A DNA stretch of 64,000 nt from Nageia nagi (GCA_050084985.1 JBITNC010000002.1:26908001-26972000), one strand, 5' to 3'. Counted from the first letter of the stretch, positions 47,880-60,358 are shown. Numbers and translations are program-made. Notes: generated from the letters alone by a model not told the origin.

Positions 47880-48270
47880 AACATTAACTTTATCTTAATC
47901 AGGGGAATAATAAATAATCATTCTTATCCTTTCCAAAGAAAAGCAATTTTAATAATGTTCAAAGGTAATGGATAATAGTAAAAATGGCTTGACATAACAC
48001 ACTAGTGACTTATGGGTGCATATTAACATTAACTTTATCTTGGTCAGGGGAACAATAAATAATCATTCTTATCCTTTCCAAAGAAAAGCAATTTTAATAA
48101 TGTTCAAAGGTAATCGATAATAGTAAAAATGGCTTGACATGACACACTAGTGACTTATGGGTGTATATGAACATTAACTTTATCTTGGTTATGGGAACAA
48201 TAAATAATCATTCTTATCCTTTCCAAAGAAAAGCAATTTTAATAATGTTCAATGGTGATGCTATTATCAA
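47880..48270. repeat. 145-bp tandem repeat, about 2.7 copies
   Basis: Units beginning 'aacattaactttatctt' start at 47,880, 48,025 and 48,170, exactly 145 bp apart. They are more than 90 percent alike by eye, the most homogeneous repeat in the window. Confidence 0.92.
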
Positions 48271-48629
48271 GAGGAATGGGTTTAACAAAATGACACAAAT
48301 GATTTTAAACACAAACAAAATACAAATTATGACAAAATATTAGGTGATTTTAGATTAACGGCCAAGTTATTATAACATCTACCTTATCATTCTTTATCTT
48401 AAGATTTAACAACCTAAGATGATATCAAACAATATTGTTATATTTTGATAAGAAAATATATAAACTCTAGTGTGTGCAGTGAGATTCATTTCCCTTCTTA
48501 GATCATTTGAGATGAAATATCTTAGAGACATTAATAAGCTAGTCTATCCATATGAAACGTATAGAGGTCCATAGGAAAGAAGGTCGCTAACCAGAATGGA
48601 CATATCGCCACTCGTAAGGTATGCCCCAT

Positions 48630-48730
48630 TGCCAGACAGGTGTCCATAGCCTCGATAAGGATTAACCCCTCGATCCCGCTATAACCTTGCTCTACTGCCA
48701 GTCAGACATCCATAGCCTCGGTAGAGGATA
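48630..48730. repeat. Two-copy GC-richer repeat
   Basis: 'tccatagcctcgataagg' and a close variant 'tccatagcctcggtagagg' lie about 65 bp apart, each preceded by 'gccag'. It stands out from the AT-rich surroundings. Confidence 0.6.
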
Positions 48731-49154
48731 TTGTAATCACCCAAGAATCATTATAGCAATTTTTTTTTCATCTCTTCTTTTTTTTTTTTTACTATCAAAT
48801 GATTCTTGGGTTCGAGATGGAGTGAATAATAGGATAAACACATAAATTTCACTCTTAATATCTCTTAGAATGATTTCATTCAAATTCTCTTCGAATTTTT
48901 TAATGTCGTAAGTGTTTGGAGTTTATGGATTTTCCTTCAAACACAAACTTTATGTTTTTCTATCATCTATGGTATATTATTTCTTTATGAAAGAAAAGAC
49001 AAAGTGAATGTAGTGATAACAAGGATATTATTCTAAAATGACCTTTTCACACATTACACATTTACTGAATAACCACTTTTACAATGACATGCAACATATA
49101 TTTACATCATACAAGGGCAGGGCACCCAATTGCTAAGTGACCTCTAGATGTTTC

Positions 49155-49275
49155 CATCTAGGTATATTTTATAATTTTATAATTTTTATGTGTTTTATAA
49201 TTTTTAATTTTTTAGAATTTTATAATTTTTAATTTTTTAGGATTTTATCATTTTTAATTTTTTAGGATTTTATCA
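49155..49275. repeat. AT-rich tandem repeat, unit about 26 bp
   Basis: Four imperfect units of 'ttttataatttttaatttttta' run up to the end of the sense ORF region. Confidence 0.8.
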
Positions 49276-49372
49276 TTTTTTCTAGGGAATCTATTCATGA
49301 CGCATTCAAATCGAGTTTGAACTGCATCAAGATTAAATGAACAATGTGTTGAACTAAATAAAAAACTAAAAT

Positions 49373-49744
49373 CTAATACCACTTGATTATGATAAATTTT
49401 TGGAACACATAATCTAAGTGTTCGCATGTTACGGCTTGTGTGATTGAGATGATTTGTTCTCGATGTTTTAAAGTCAGGTTGTGAGTACAATTGACTATTA
49501 TTTTGGGCTTTTCTATAGGCCACAGAAGATAGAAATATATCATTAAATCATATTCTAAGTTAGGAGAACACCATAACTCAAAGGCATTGATACAAACAAT
49601 AACTTGATATCCATTTATTTTGACATCCCAACCGTAAGATTCGCATGTATCATAGAATGTCAAGGCCATTTTTTGTTGTATTTCAATAGGCATGGAAAAG
49701 ATATTTGAGTACAAAGGAGTAGGAGTGTTACAAATAACTTTCAT
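49373..49744 (-). pseudogene. Element C second 3' ORF, repeated unknown module
   Basis: A 123-codon ORF starting MKVICNTPTPLYSNIF whose ATG overlaps the stop of the preceding ORF (ATGA). It contains GWDVKINGYQVIVCINAF and LLWPIEKPKIIVNC. These align with GLRVTFCGHNVDINLD and LQWPYGIPRIVINC in the upstream ORF, so the two proteins appear to share one module. No known domain is recognised. It may be an independent ORF or the second half of a once-fused protein separated by a frameshift. It lies 3' of integrase, where some Tat elements carry extra genes. Listed as a pseudogene because the element is otherwise decayed, though this stretch is open. Confidence 0.6.
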
Positions 49745-50469
49745 AAAAAGATCTTTGTCATACCTACTTTCAAACCCGAAAGATAACTTCCATTATTTTG
49801 TACTCTATGTCTTTTTGATAGTTTTTTGATAATCTCATTTCTAACCTTTATTTGACTTATCATTTTAAGCTCGGCAATACGACAAGCTTGCCTTTTCTCT
49901 AATCTTCGTTTCCAAATTGTATGTCGCATTTGCATGCGAGAAAATCTATGAATTTGCCTATAGTGTCGTAACGTTTTGGGGGGAAAAGCCACAAAAGTAT
50001 CTAAAAAATCATAAATTACCTTTTTATGAGGTAAAAATTGTAAAAGTTCATCCATCCAATCTAGGCTTTTGGTTGATTGTTTAATGTATTTCAACCTAGC
50101 TAGAATGAGTGAATATTTAGTTAATTGACAATTTATGACAATCCTCGGTATTCCATAAGGCCATTGCAAACAAAAAGTTGTTATTTCTTGTAATGTTTTT
50201 TCCATATGGGTGAAATATATTTGTGGATCTAAATTAATATCTACATTATGCCCACAAAAAGTGACTCTCAAACCACTATTTACACCGCAAAGCATATGGT
50301 ATGTTCTTTCGAATTGTTCATCAATGGTCATTCATAAATAATTTAAGAGATTAAGATCAAGTCTATGATTTAAATATATTAATGCTAAATCACCTGGATA
50401 CCTTGGTGGTGGAAATTGTACTTGTGATTGTGCTATGCTACCTTCAGCAGCCCCATTTGCTAGATTCAT
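49741..50469 (-). pseudogene. Element C first 3' ORF, unknown protein with repeated module
   Basis: Starts MNLANGAAEGSIAQSQVQ at 50,469. After 45 codons there is one in-frame TGA (probably from CGA), followed by 196 open codons from MTIDEQFERTYHML to TGA at 49,741. The front half holds the module also seen in the next ORF (LQWPYGIPRIVINC). The back half is strongly basic (RQIHRFSRMQMRHTIWKRRL, EKRQACRIAELK), which suggests binding to nucleic acid, an inference only. I know no family for it. It is in sense with pol and about 120 bp after the integrase stop, so it could be expressed from the genomic RNA or a spliced form. Confidence 0.65.
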
Positions 50470-50504
50470 CTTTTCTATTTTTAATCATTAACATTTGACA
50501 AATA

Positions 50505-50575
50505 TTAATATATATATATACTATTTATTTATTTATTTGTTTATATATATATATATATATATAAAATAAAATAAA
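50505..50575. repeat. AT and TTTA simple repeats
   Basis: Alternating TA runs and TTTA repeats in the short spacer between integrase and the 3' ORFs. Confidence 0.9.
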
Positions 50576-50589
50576 ACTAATATATATGT

Positions 50590-51727
50590 TTTTTTTTAAG
50601 TATAAAAAGGTCGAAGATGCATGAAATTTATGGGTTCACGCTCTTCATTTCCTTCTAAATCAGACAACTGATAAGTTCCTTTACCAAATTTTTTCTTAAT
50701 GACATATGGTCCTAACCAATTTGGAGCAAACTTATCTCTAAGCTATCGTTCTATTCATGAAGTTTGTTGATTTTCTTTTAAAACCAAGTCACCTATTTTG
50801 AACTCATGAATTAGAGCCCTTTTATCAAAAGCTTGTTTTATCCTCTCCTGATAAACACGCATATGCTCTAAAACATTAATACATTTTTCTTCTAACAATA
50901 ATAACTAATCTAAACGAGTCTGTCTTGCTTCTTCATTAGAATTTTGCTCACTTAGACTTACTCTAAGAGATGGTATTTCAAGTTCTATGGGTAGGATGGC
51001 TTCTGTTCCGTATACCAAAGAGAATGGTGTTGCCCCAATAGGAGTGCGTACACTGGTACGATAAGTCCATAAGGCTTTTGGTATTTGAATATGCCAATCT
51101 CTATGAGAATCATTTATTATTTTTGCTAAGATGTTCCAAATAGTTTTATTAGTAGCCTCTGCCTGTCCATTGCCTTGTGGATAATATGGAGTGAAAAAAC
51201 TTTGTTTAATTTTATATTTATCACATATTTGTTTTACATCCTTATTTTTAAAATTTTTTTTTATTATCCATAATTAATTGGTTGGGTACACCAAATCTAC
51301 ATATAATATAATTTTTTATAAAATTCACGATTTGTGAACCAATAGTGGAAGTCATGGGAATAGCCTCTACCCATTTAGTAAAATATTCAGTTGTTGTAAT
51401 TATGAACTTGTGTCCACCAGAAGATGTAGGTGTAATTTGTTCTATTAAATCTAATGCCCATTTAGAGAATGGTCAAAGTGATTGTATAGGATGTAGTTCT
51501 TGAGATGGTTGTGAAAATAAATGAACGTATTGTTGACATTTAAAACATTTTTTAACATATTCACAACAATCTTTTTCCATAGTCGACCAATAATACCCCA
51601 TTCGTATTAATCGTTTTACAATTGCAACACCATTAAAATGTCCTCCGCATGTTCCATCATGGGCAAAGGATATAGCCTTTTTAATATCATTCCATTCAAG
51701 ACATCTGAGCAAAATACCATTAAAATT
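50590..51727 (-). pseudogene. Element C integrase
   Basis: The zinc-binding domain opens at 51,712 (MLRCLEWNDIKKAISFAHDG; HFNGVAIVKRLIRMGYYW; CCEYVKKCFKCQ). Core motifs follow: KWALDLIEQITP (first Asp), LIMDNKKKF (second Asp, with N-K in place of N-G) and GQAEATNK (Glu). The Tat-type end reads ALWTYRTSVRTPIGATPFSL and VYGTEAILPIELEIPSLRV, and the C-terminal domain GPYVIKKKFGKGTYQLSD ends near 50,600. Frameshifts and a few stops interrupt it, for example near 51,260. It is far better preserved than the integrase of Element I. Confidence 0.88.
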
Positions 51728-54700
51728 TCATCGATGCAAGATATCCCCTATCAAACAATATTTAGTTGCTTTAATTTTAAAAGCTCGTCGTGATGATTTA
51801 TTAATGTTTGTAGGAAGAGTTCTAAATTTTAAAAAATCTGTCAATTCTTTATACCAATTATCTTTATCAATTACGTCAATATTTAATACATTTTTTTCTT
51901 CATCTTCCTGTTGTAATGATGATTGAGACAATTGAATTATCTCAACTTGTATTGAAGATTTTTTAGGATCTTCTGGGATAAGAGATCCAATAGAAGCCAT
52001 AGCATCTGCAAATCTATTAGATGATCTTGGTGTCGCTTCTATACTAAATCGATCAAAAGATTTTAATAATTCTTCAACTAATGCTTTATACTTTTGAAGT
52101 AAAGGTTCTTTACATTGATAGATTCCTTTCACTTGATTAACAATGAGTAAAGAATCTCCAATAATCTTAATTCTTTTAAGTTTTAATTTAATAGCAGTTC
52201 TTAATGCTAATATCAAAGCTTCGTATTCCGTATTATTATTAGTACAAGGAAATTTTAGTTTAAATGAATATGGTATAGGGATCCCTTACGGGGTTATAAA
52301 TACAACACTTGCTCCACCACCTTGTTCACATCGAGAACCATCAAAGTGTATTGTCATATCCCAATCATCTTTAGGTTCTACAAGTATTTCAATTTTATCT
52401 AATTGAAACACCCCATCATCGGGTAATTCAATGACAAGGGGTTTATTATCTTGCAATGGAGCATCAGCGAGATAGTCAGCAATTACTTATCCTTTTATTG
52501 ACTTTTGTCCAATAAAATGTAAATCAAATTCAGTTAAGTGCATTATCCACTTTGCAGTCCTTGAATTTTGATATGTTTTATTCATCATATATTTCAACGG
52601 ATCCATTTTAGAGATGACATATGTTGTATGATTAAGCATATAGTGTCAAAGTTTTTTAGTAGCAAAAACAACAGCAAGACATAATTTTTCCAAATATATA
52701 TACTTAATCTCATAGCTCACTAGGGTTCTACTCAGATAATATATAGCTTGCTCTTTATTGTGTTCATTCTTTTGAGCAAGCATTGTTCCTAAAGCATTTT
52801 CAGTAGCAGAGATATATACCAAAAAGGGTACATCTTTTCTTGGTGGACTTAAGACAGGAGGCGATAATAAATACCTTTTAATTTCATCGAATGCATCTTG
52901 TTGCTCTTTGCCCCAATAATATTATACTCCCTTTTTTAATAATTTTGTAAATGGTTTACATTTATCAGAAAGTTGAGCTATAAACCTTCTAATGGATTGT
53001 AACTTACCCTGTAAACTTTGTAATTGTTTTAGATTTGCAGGAGGTGGCATGTCTACTACTGCCTTCACTTTACTATGATCTATTTCAATTCCTCGTCGAG
53101 CCACAATAAATCCTAATAATTTTTCTGAAGTTACACCAAAAACACATTTTTTTTGGATTTAATCTTACTTTATGTTCTAATAATCTATCTAAGATTTTAA
53201 TTACATCTTTTCCATGATCTACTCGATATTTAGATCTAACCAACAAATCATCGACATAATCTTCTATTATGTCGTGCATATAATCATGGAATATATAAGT
53301 CATAGCTCTTTGATAAGTTGCCCCGACATTTTTCAATCCAAAAGGTATAACTTTATAACAAAAAGTACCCCAAGGAGTTATAAAAGTTATTTTATGCTAA
53401 TCTTCAGTAGCTATTTTTATTTGATTATAACCAGAAAACCCATCCATTAATGATAACATATCATGTCCTGCTGTCGAGTCTACCAAACTATCAATGCTAG
53501 GTAGAGGGAAATCATCTTTAGGACAAGCTTTGTTAAGATCATGAAAATCTATACATATTCTTATTTTTCCACTTGGTTTTTTCACAGGTACTATATTAGA
53601 TATCCAATCTGAGTAATCTATAGGTTGTATGAATTTAGCTTCTAATAACTTTTGAAGTTCTTCTTTTACCATTAATGCTATAGTAGGATGCATTTTACGT
53701 AATTTTTGTTTAATGGGTTTAGCATCAGGTTTTAATACTAAATTATGTACTACTAATTTAGGATCTATTCCAGGCATGTCTGCATATGACCATGCAAATA
53801 CCTTTTCTTGTTCTTTTAATAAGGTTATAATTTCTTCTTGTTCATTTTCCATGAGGTTTTCTCCTAATTGAATAATTTTAGGATTTTGAGGATCATTACT
53901 AATATTTATTTCTAAGACTTTTTCAGTAAGCATATGCGACCCTTCTTCTAATTGATTTGGTACTGGTATCCAGCCATTGTCATTAACACTATATTCTTCA
54001 TCGTATTCTTGAGTTTGTTCATTCGTGCATACTTGATTTTCATAGGAACCAAGTATGTGATCTACATTTTTGAATTCATGTACTGAAGGATTAGATGATA
54101 TAAGAGAGAAATCAGCAATTATTTCATCTGTAGAAGTATTGGCTATTATTTTGATTAAATTTTGATTTTCGTTAACTTCATCTATTTGTTCATTATTTTG
54201 ATCTTCAATATAATTCTCTTTTATTGTAACCATATTTACCGATGGTATATCTGAATATGAAATGACTGATTATCCAACATTTTTATTTATTTTTTCCTGT
54301 ATATGTCTTGGTAAACATGAATGATTCCAGAGTGGCTCAATATTATTAATAAAGAGCATTTCGACACCTTCTAAGACATCCATTTCACTTAATTGTTCTT
54401 CTCTTATATCAATAATTTCTTGTACTATGGATTCTTTCTCTAAGATTTCTTCATTATAATCCAAATTCTCTTCTCCTAAATTTTCTAATTTAGCAAGATT
54501 TTCACATTTATTTTGATAACCTAATCCACTTTTATCAGTGGGATATTGGTATTGTAATTCAATTATCTCTTGTGGACCCTGTTCATATCGATCCAATCCT
54601 CATCCTTACCAATTACATTTGTTAAAATAGTTTAAGACAAATGTTCTTGAACATGGCGATAAATATTTCATGTCATTATTGAAATTTCCTTCATATGTTT

Positions 54701-54821
54701 GATTGGGTATTGTTGACACAGGATCCCTTATCCCCGCATAGATGAACATTGTCTGATTAGGTACTTCTCCTAAAGGCACTATTTTTCCAATCACACTAGG
54801 TGATTCAGATAATCTTCCCAT
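51728..54821 (-). pseudogene. Element C RT, RNase H and archaeal-type RNase H
   Basis: After an acidic linker (54,821-54,000), RT runs from EKVFAWSYADMPGIDPKLV (about 53,815) through KPSGKIRICIDFHDLNKACP to the intact DYVDDLLVRSK box (about 53,240). One TAG interrupts it at 53,397 and a frameshift lies at a T8 run near 53,145. The connection and gypsy RNase H follow (PFLVYISATENALGTML, about 52,830; IYLEKLCLAVVFATKKL; KWIMHLTEFDL). The second, archaeal-type RNase H is at about 52,370-51,950 (HFDGSRCEQGGGAS, NNNTEYEALILAL, IIGDSLLIVNQVKG, RFADAMA) with one TAA. This RT-RH-aRH-INT order is the standard for Tat. Confidence 0.9.
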
Positions 54822-54944
54822 TTCTTGTGATTAAGGTATACTAAATACCACATCATCTACGTCATATTCTCCCATCCCTAAATCCCTTAATTTAACTTTT
54901 ACTAGATATACATTGGATGAGTCATTATTAGATGTAGTATTTAC

Positions 54945-55744
54945 TTATTTTGATGAAGAAGCTCCATATTTTTCGTCTAAAGTTTTAGCAAATTTTTCCC
55001 AAGTATCTTTATCTTGTATAACTATATCACCTTTTCCTTTTATGACTTCAAATTGATTCGTACTTTTATTCATCAATATAGTTGATAAATTAGGAGACAG
55101 TAAGGTCACTTTATTTGGATCAAAAATTAAATTACAATGTGAGTAAGGATCTGGATCTTTAAACACACAATGAACTTTATCTTTATAAATGTATTTTAAA
55201 CATCCATGATAAGTTGATGGAACACATTGCATTTCTCTAATCCATGGACGTCCTAAAAGAATGTTGTATTGTATAATATTTCCTTCAATTATATGTAATA
55301 AAGTTTGAATGGTTTTAGCCCCTACTGTAATCGGTAGCACTATTGATCCCAAAGTTGAACACACTGCACCATTAAATGCCCTAATTTGTAAAGAAGGAGC
55401 TAAAATAAGTGAATCTGATAAATTCAAATTTTTGTATGCAGCATCTAAAATTATATTTATAGCTGAACCTTCATCTATCAGAATTCTTTTAAATAATTTC
55501 CCATCTACTTTACCTATTAATGTAAAGGTGGATCAAGTCTACCTGGTCCATCATTATTTAATTTTTCTTGTTCGTAGAAGGTGATGGTAGGTTGTTGAGA
55601 TATCCTCAAACTTTCAACTATTGAAATAAAATTATCGGGGTTACTAGTATCCACTTGAATTTCTTGTAGAATTTGATTCATAGCCTCCCTATAACTCTCA
55701 GATTGTTGTAATAATTCAAATAAGGTCATTTTAACTGGAGACAT
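54945..55744 (-). pseudogene. Element C protease region
   Basis: The linker MSPVKMTLFELLQQSESYRE (55,744) leads to the protease active site ILIDEGSAINIIL (about 55,470; Tat proteases commonly have D-x-G-S). The substrate-loop part follows (LGSIVLPITVGAKT), then LLGRPWIREMQCVPSTYH, a phrase typical of Tat Gag-Pol. One frame change occurs between 55,517 and 55,427. It would process Gag-Pol. Confidence 0.8.
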
Positions 55745-55870
55745 TTTTAATTGTCATTGAAGAGCACCTTTTATCAAAACTTTAGATTGTTGCGGAGGAG
55801 GTATAGGTTGTATATTAATTGGGTTTGATATCGATTGATTTTTTCATGTATTATCCTGTTTATTCTGATA

Positions 55871-58539
55871 TTATTGTGCTCTTGTGGCTATACCAATCAT
55901 ATGTATTGAATCATCTATAGTTCCTATAAATGGTATATCCTTATTATTCCATGTATAGTTCATTTGGTTTGGGATGGTTGCCACATTATTAGCCTGATGT
56001 GAAGGTAAGGGGTTTTGATATATCCCTAAATTTTGATTTGAAGGCACAACAGGATTATCCACATCTATTTTTCGACTATCTATCAAGTCTTGAATTTTAT
56101 GTTGTAAAGTTCGACATCTATTTGTATTATGTCCTTTTTGCCTATGATAAGCACAAAATTCATTTTCCTTATACCATTTGCTTTCCTTAGTATTAATATT
56201 TTCAGGTTTTATATCAGGTAATCTAATCATACCATTATCACATAATTTTTTAAGTATTTCAGCTAATGGTTCTACTAATGGGGTAAAATTTCTTTTAGGC
56301 TTAGGTTCAACATTTTCTTCGATTTTTGAAGCTTGACCAGAATCTTCTGTCATAGCTATTTGATTATTTTGTGGTTGTTTAGTACTGTTCTCATATTGGT
56401 TACTCTTTTTCTATTCTTTTTTCTTGAGCTTTAGTTCTCCATATTGAATTTTAACTCTTTCTATAACTACTGCCTGAGCAATAGCTTCTTCAAAAGTTCT
56501 ATGTTGTTGAATTTGGAGAACACTAACTATTGGTCTTAAACAACTTTGACTAAATAATTTAACCAATTCCTCTTGTGGTATTGTATAAGGCATACTAGTG
56601 AGTATAGCCCACCATGTTGAGATGTAATCTTGTATAGTTTCATCAGGAAATTGTTGCAATCTTGTAAGATCAATAATTGAAGATCTTTCTTTAATATTGA
56701 TTCTAAAATGTTCAAGAAATTGATTAGCCAATTGTTCGAACGTATATAAACTATGCATAGGTAAACTATTATACCAATCTAAAGCTTGGCCTGTGAGTGT
56801 CATAGGAAATATACGTAACATTAATGAGTCATCATTGGTTATCTGATAACTAGAGAATGTAAATTTCCTCAAATGTTTTTTGGGGTCTTCTCTTCCTTTA
56901 AATGACTCTATTTTAGGAAATTCAAACCTATATGGTAGTTTCTTTTTTGGAACACTTGGATGAATAGGTTCATTGCAAATATTCTTGTAATTTAACTTTT
57001 GAAGTCCTTGAACATTCATTTCTCGATTTATAAAATCCTTCATAAAGTCTTCTAATTCTTTATCGGTTCTATGACCTTGAGTGTGTCTATGATATCTTCG
57101 AGTATTCGGATCCTTTTCCTAAATTGATCTTGAAATGTAAGACTCATAGTCAGAAGGAAACTCTGACGATGGTGGAGGCAATATTTTAAGAGGTGAATGT
57201 CATTACAGAATAGGGATTCTAGGAGGTTTTTGGGATATCCCTTTTCCATATAAATCTTTTCCTTTGTAATCAGGTTGTCTTGTTTGATTTTGGGTTTGTT
57301 CAACCCAACTTTTAATAGAATCTTGCTTTTATTTATCATATAATTTTTGAAGTTCTAGTTCCTTATCCATTTCCTTTTGTAATAAAATGGCTGTCTCTTT
57401 ATCCATTGCTTCTTGTTTTTCTAAGTAAGGATCTCGATATCTTTGTATTTGACTTCCCTCAGGAGTTTCCAGTTTCAAATTCTTTATTTTTTGATATTCA
57501 TCCCACTGTCTTTGTTTTTCTTTCTCCATGCATAGATATTGTTGCCTTTTATTTTTTCATTCTCTAATTCTTTAAGTTGTAATTCCTATAAATGAAGTTG
57601 AATCTCACGCTCTTTATGAAGTCTTTTCTTTTCTTGTTCCAAGAACTCATTTCTTTCTTTGTTTGCTTGTTCTTGTTTTATGAATTTTCTTTTATCTCTA
57701 AGAATTTTATCTTCCATTTCTTTTAATTTATTCTCTTGTTCTTGAATTTTAATGAATTCGTCAACTTCCTTTAGAATATATTGCATCTTTGTGGCCTTTT
57801 TAATATCATCAACATATATTTTCGTGAATTTTTGATCGGCTTTTGTTTTACGTAATCATCATTCTTCTAGTTCTTCATAGGAAGGTATCTCTTGTATTTT
57901 GTACTTAGATGTCCTTCTATGTAATCCTCCCTTTGAAGAATAAGATTTCTTCGTTTGCTTCATTGAAGTAGCTCTTTGAGATAAATTACTCGTAGGTATT
58001 GATACTTCATTTTTTCCTAATTCAAGAAATTTATGAGAAAAAGGAGCTCCCTCCTTTCAGATTAAAGAGCTTACTTTTCGACCATCTGATAATAGACGAA
58101 TGACTCTTTCATATTTAACTTTATAAGGCTCAGTCTCTGGTACTGCTATAGTTTCGACCCGAGATTTATCCTTGTCAATTTCTAAGTTATCATGCCTATG
58201 ATTTAGTTTTTTGACATCTCCCGGTAAACTAGAAGACGTCTTAGGAATAGCCCTATGATTAGCTAGGTGACGACGAATTTCAATTAACTCTTCATCTAAC
58301 ACTTGCATTCTAGCCTTGGTAATAGGATCTTCTATACTTTGTCTTTGCAATCTAGTTTGATCATAACCCCAATCCCAATCTTTACTTTCATAACGAACTA
58401 CTCGTGGATCTAATTCATCTAAAGGAGGTGGCCTCCTAACCAAATACTCTATCAAATCCATATTTTCTGAATCTATTTCTTGTATTTCAAATGGGTGTTC
58501 TCGCATTTTCTTAGCGGTCATACTTCTAGTTTGAACCAT
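55871..58539 (-). pseudogene. Element C gag with long N-terminal extension
   Basis: The start MVQTRSMTAKKMREHP at 58,539 is the first ATG after the leader. The first 700 or so codons are polar and highly charged with coiled-coil-like stretches (57,786-57,586, rich in Glu, Lys and Gln, and 57,529-57,329). The capsid domain lies at 57,043-56,411 (FPKIESFKGREDPKKHLRKF, LTGQALDWYNSLPMHSLYTF, LTRLQQFPDETIQDYISTWW). A C-x2-H-x4-H-x4-C knuckle follows at about 56,220 (CAYHRQKGHNTNRC). Stops and frame changes are limited to the extension and ends. It would form the particle. Confidence 0.85.
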
Positions 58540-60341
58540 TTTTAGATATCATAAACAAGCATCGTAAACAAGAAACTCTATTTTTATCTTTTAGATTATA
58601 TTTTTGAGAAAATAATTTAATACACAAATAGCCTATATGCAAACCTACTTTTAACAATGTGATTATCTTCTTTAACTTTTTCGCATATTTTTAATGTCTG
58701 AATTAAATGAACGATATGGGTTGTTTATTTTTAATCTTTTTAATTTTCCTAGTTTGTTTTCACTAGTTAAGTGTTAAACAAGGTAGGTTGGGTAATTCTA
58801 ATGTTTGCAAGTTTCTATGGCTTTTGGCTTGGTTCTAGATGAGTCTCCTTTTTTGACTCCTACCTAAAGGAAAGTTACCTTGGTCATCACCTCTAAGTGT
58901 AACTGGCTCTCTGGCTTCAAGTGTGTTATGTCAGTGGTTACAAAGAAGTAAGAATTAACGGTTGGTAGTGACATCCAACTCGTTAATGTTCAATTATTCC
59001 TTTAAGGCCTTATGAAATGCATTTAAACAAGTAAAATACATTTATGCATACTACCCTCCCAAACATTCATGTCCATTTACTTATTTTATCTTAATGTGAT
59101 ATAATCAAAAAGTTTATTTTAAGTGAGTCTTGACCTTAATAAACCCCATTATTCTTTTTAATTATAATGTGATTCATTATCCAACCTCTTAATGATGTTC
59201 ATTAACCCCTTCCGGCTGTGGAAGTATTATGTGTAATAAATTCCCTCTTCTTACTAATCACATATCTCTTCGACCTCCAATGGAGTGGTAAGAGCAGACT
59301 TGGTAAGAAGCCTTTAAGTGTAGATAAATTAGTTAAGTGAGGTTCAATTACTCCTTCAAGAGTCACATATCCCTTCGACCTCTAATGGAGTGGTAAGGGT
59401 AGACATCTTTAAGAGTGTTAATGTGAAGTATATTTCCAAATAAGATGTGAATAAATTTTACCTCTTTCACTTAACTTATTTATGATCACTTAAGATCACT
59501 TGAAGCGTAAAAGTGAGAGCATACTTTGTTAAGTGAAAGTACTTAATGTATTCGAATCCCTCCAATTCATTAACCTTTTAATATGATTTATACTACCCAA
59601 AACCCGATTCATTTACCTTAGGTTCATTCCAAATCAGGTGTAATTCATTTACTCCTTCCAATAGTGGAAGTATTAAGTGTAGTAAATTACTTCCTCTTAC
59701 TAATCACATATCCCTTCGACCTCCATTGGAGTGGTAAGGGCAGACTTGGTAAGAGGTCATTATGTGTGATAAATTAACCAAATTAAAATTAGTGTGAAAA
59801 AAGAGACATTTAATTATTCCTTCTTATCAAGTCTATTTTGGTCACCTTAGATCACCTAAAGTGCAAAGGGAGAGCATAAGTAGGCAAGATAAAAAGTATT
59901 AATGTGTACGTATCCTTAACCCAAAAGAATAAAAACAAACAACATTATTCATAACATACATTAAATAAAAATGCATTTAAAGTTTTTGCTACCCATTTTC
60001 TACATGCACTTTGAGCAAAGAGATCACACGAAATTTTACCAACTGTCATTTTAAATGCCTACTTACGTTTACTATATTTACATCAGATTAGAAAACATAC
60101 CAATTTTATAGTGATCGTTGATGATTTTATAGCGATCGTTGGCAATTTTAGAGCGATCGTTGGTGATTTTGGTACGATCATCGATGATCCAAAAAAACCA
60201 AAAAACAAAAACAAAACAACAGATCAAACAGATTAAGTTAGTTTCTAATTCTGTAAGATGCAAATAAATTTGAAAATATAATCAAAACAATATGTAATTG
60301 ATCCTATTTTTTGCTTCAATTCTTCGAATGCATGCAAGGGG
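58540..60341 (-). other. 5' leader of Element C
   Basis: About 1.8 kb between primer-binding site and gag start without coding signal. It contains the degenerate repeat at 59,200-59,900 and a GATCG motif cluster at 60,108-60,190. A packaging signal would be expected here, but I cannot point to one. Confidence 0.6.
59200..59900. repeat. Degenerate leader repeats, spacing 446 and 105 bp
   Basis: The phrase 'cacatatcccttcgacctc' followed by 'ggagtggtaagggcagac' occurs at 59,259, 59,364 and 59,705. The flanking block 'cttcc...gtggaagtatta' recurs at 59,209 and 59,655, so one larger unit of 446 bp was duplicated. Confidence 0.8.
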
Positions 60342-60358
60342 CCCTCCTTCTAGTGCCA
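60342..60358 (-). other. Primer-binding site of Element C
   Basis: Minus strand TGGCACTAGAAGGAGGG starts three bases from the LTR end. The TGG start fits the CCA end of a tRNA. I cannot name the tRNA from memory with confidence. Confidence 0.75.

Larger units (their letters stand above)
47049..49372. other. Convergent intergenic region of Element C with several tandem repeats
   Basis: The antisense gene ends from the left and the sense ORFs end from the right, leaving 2.3 kb without coding signal. It contains repeats at 47,695-47,860, 47,880-48,270, 48,630-48,730 and 49,155-49,275. Transcripts from both strands should terminate or overlap here. Confidence 0.6.
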
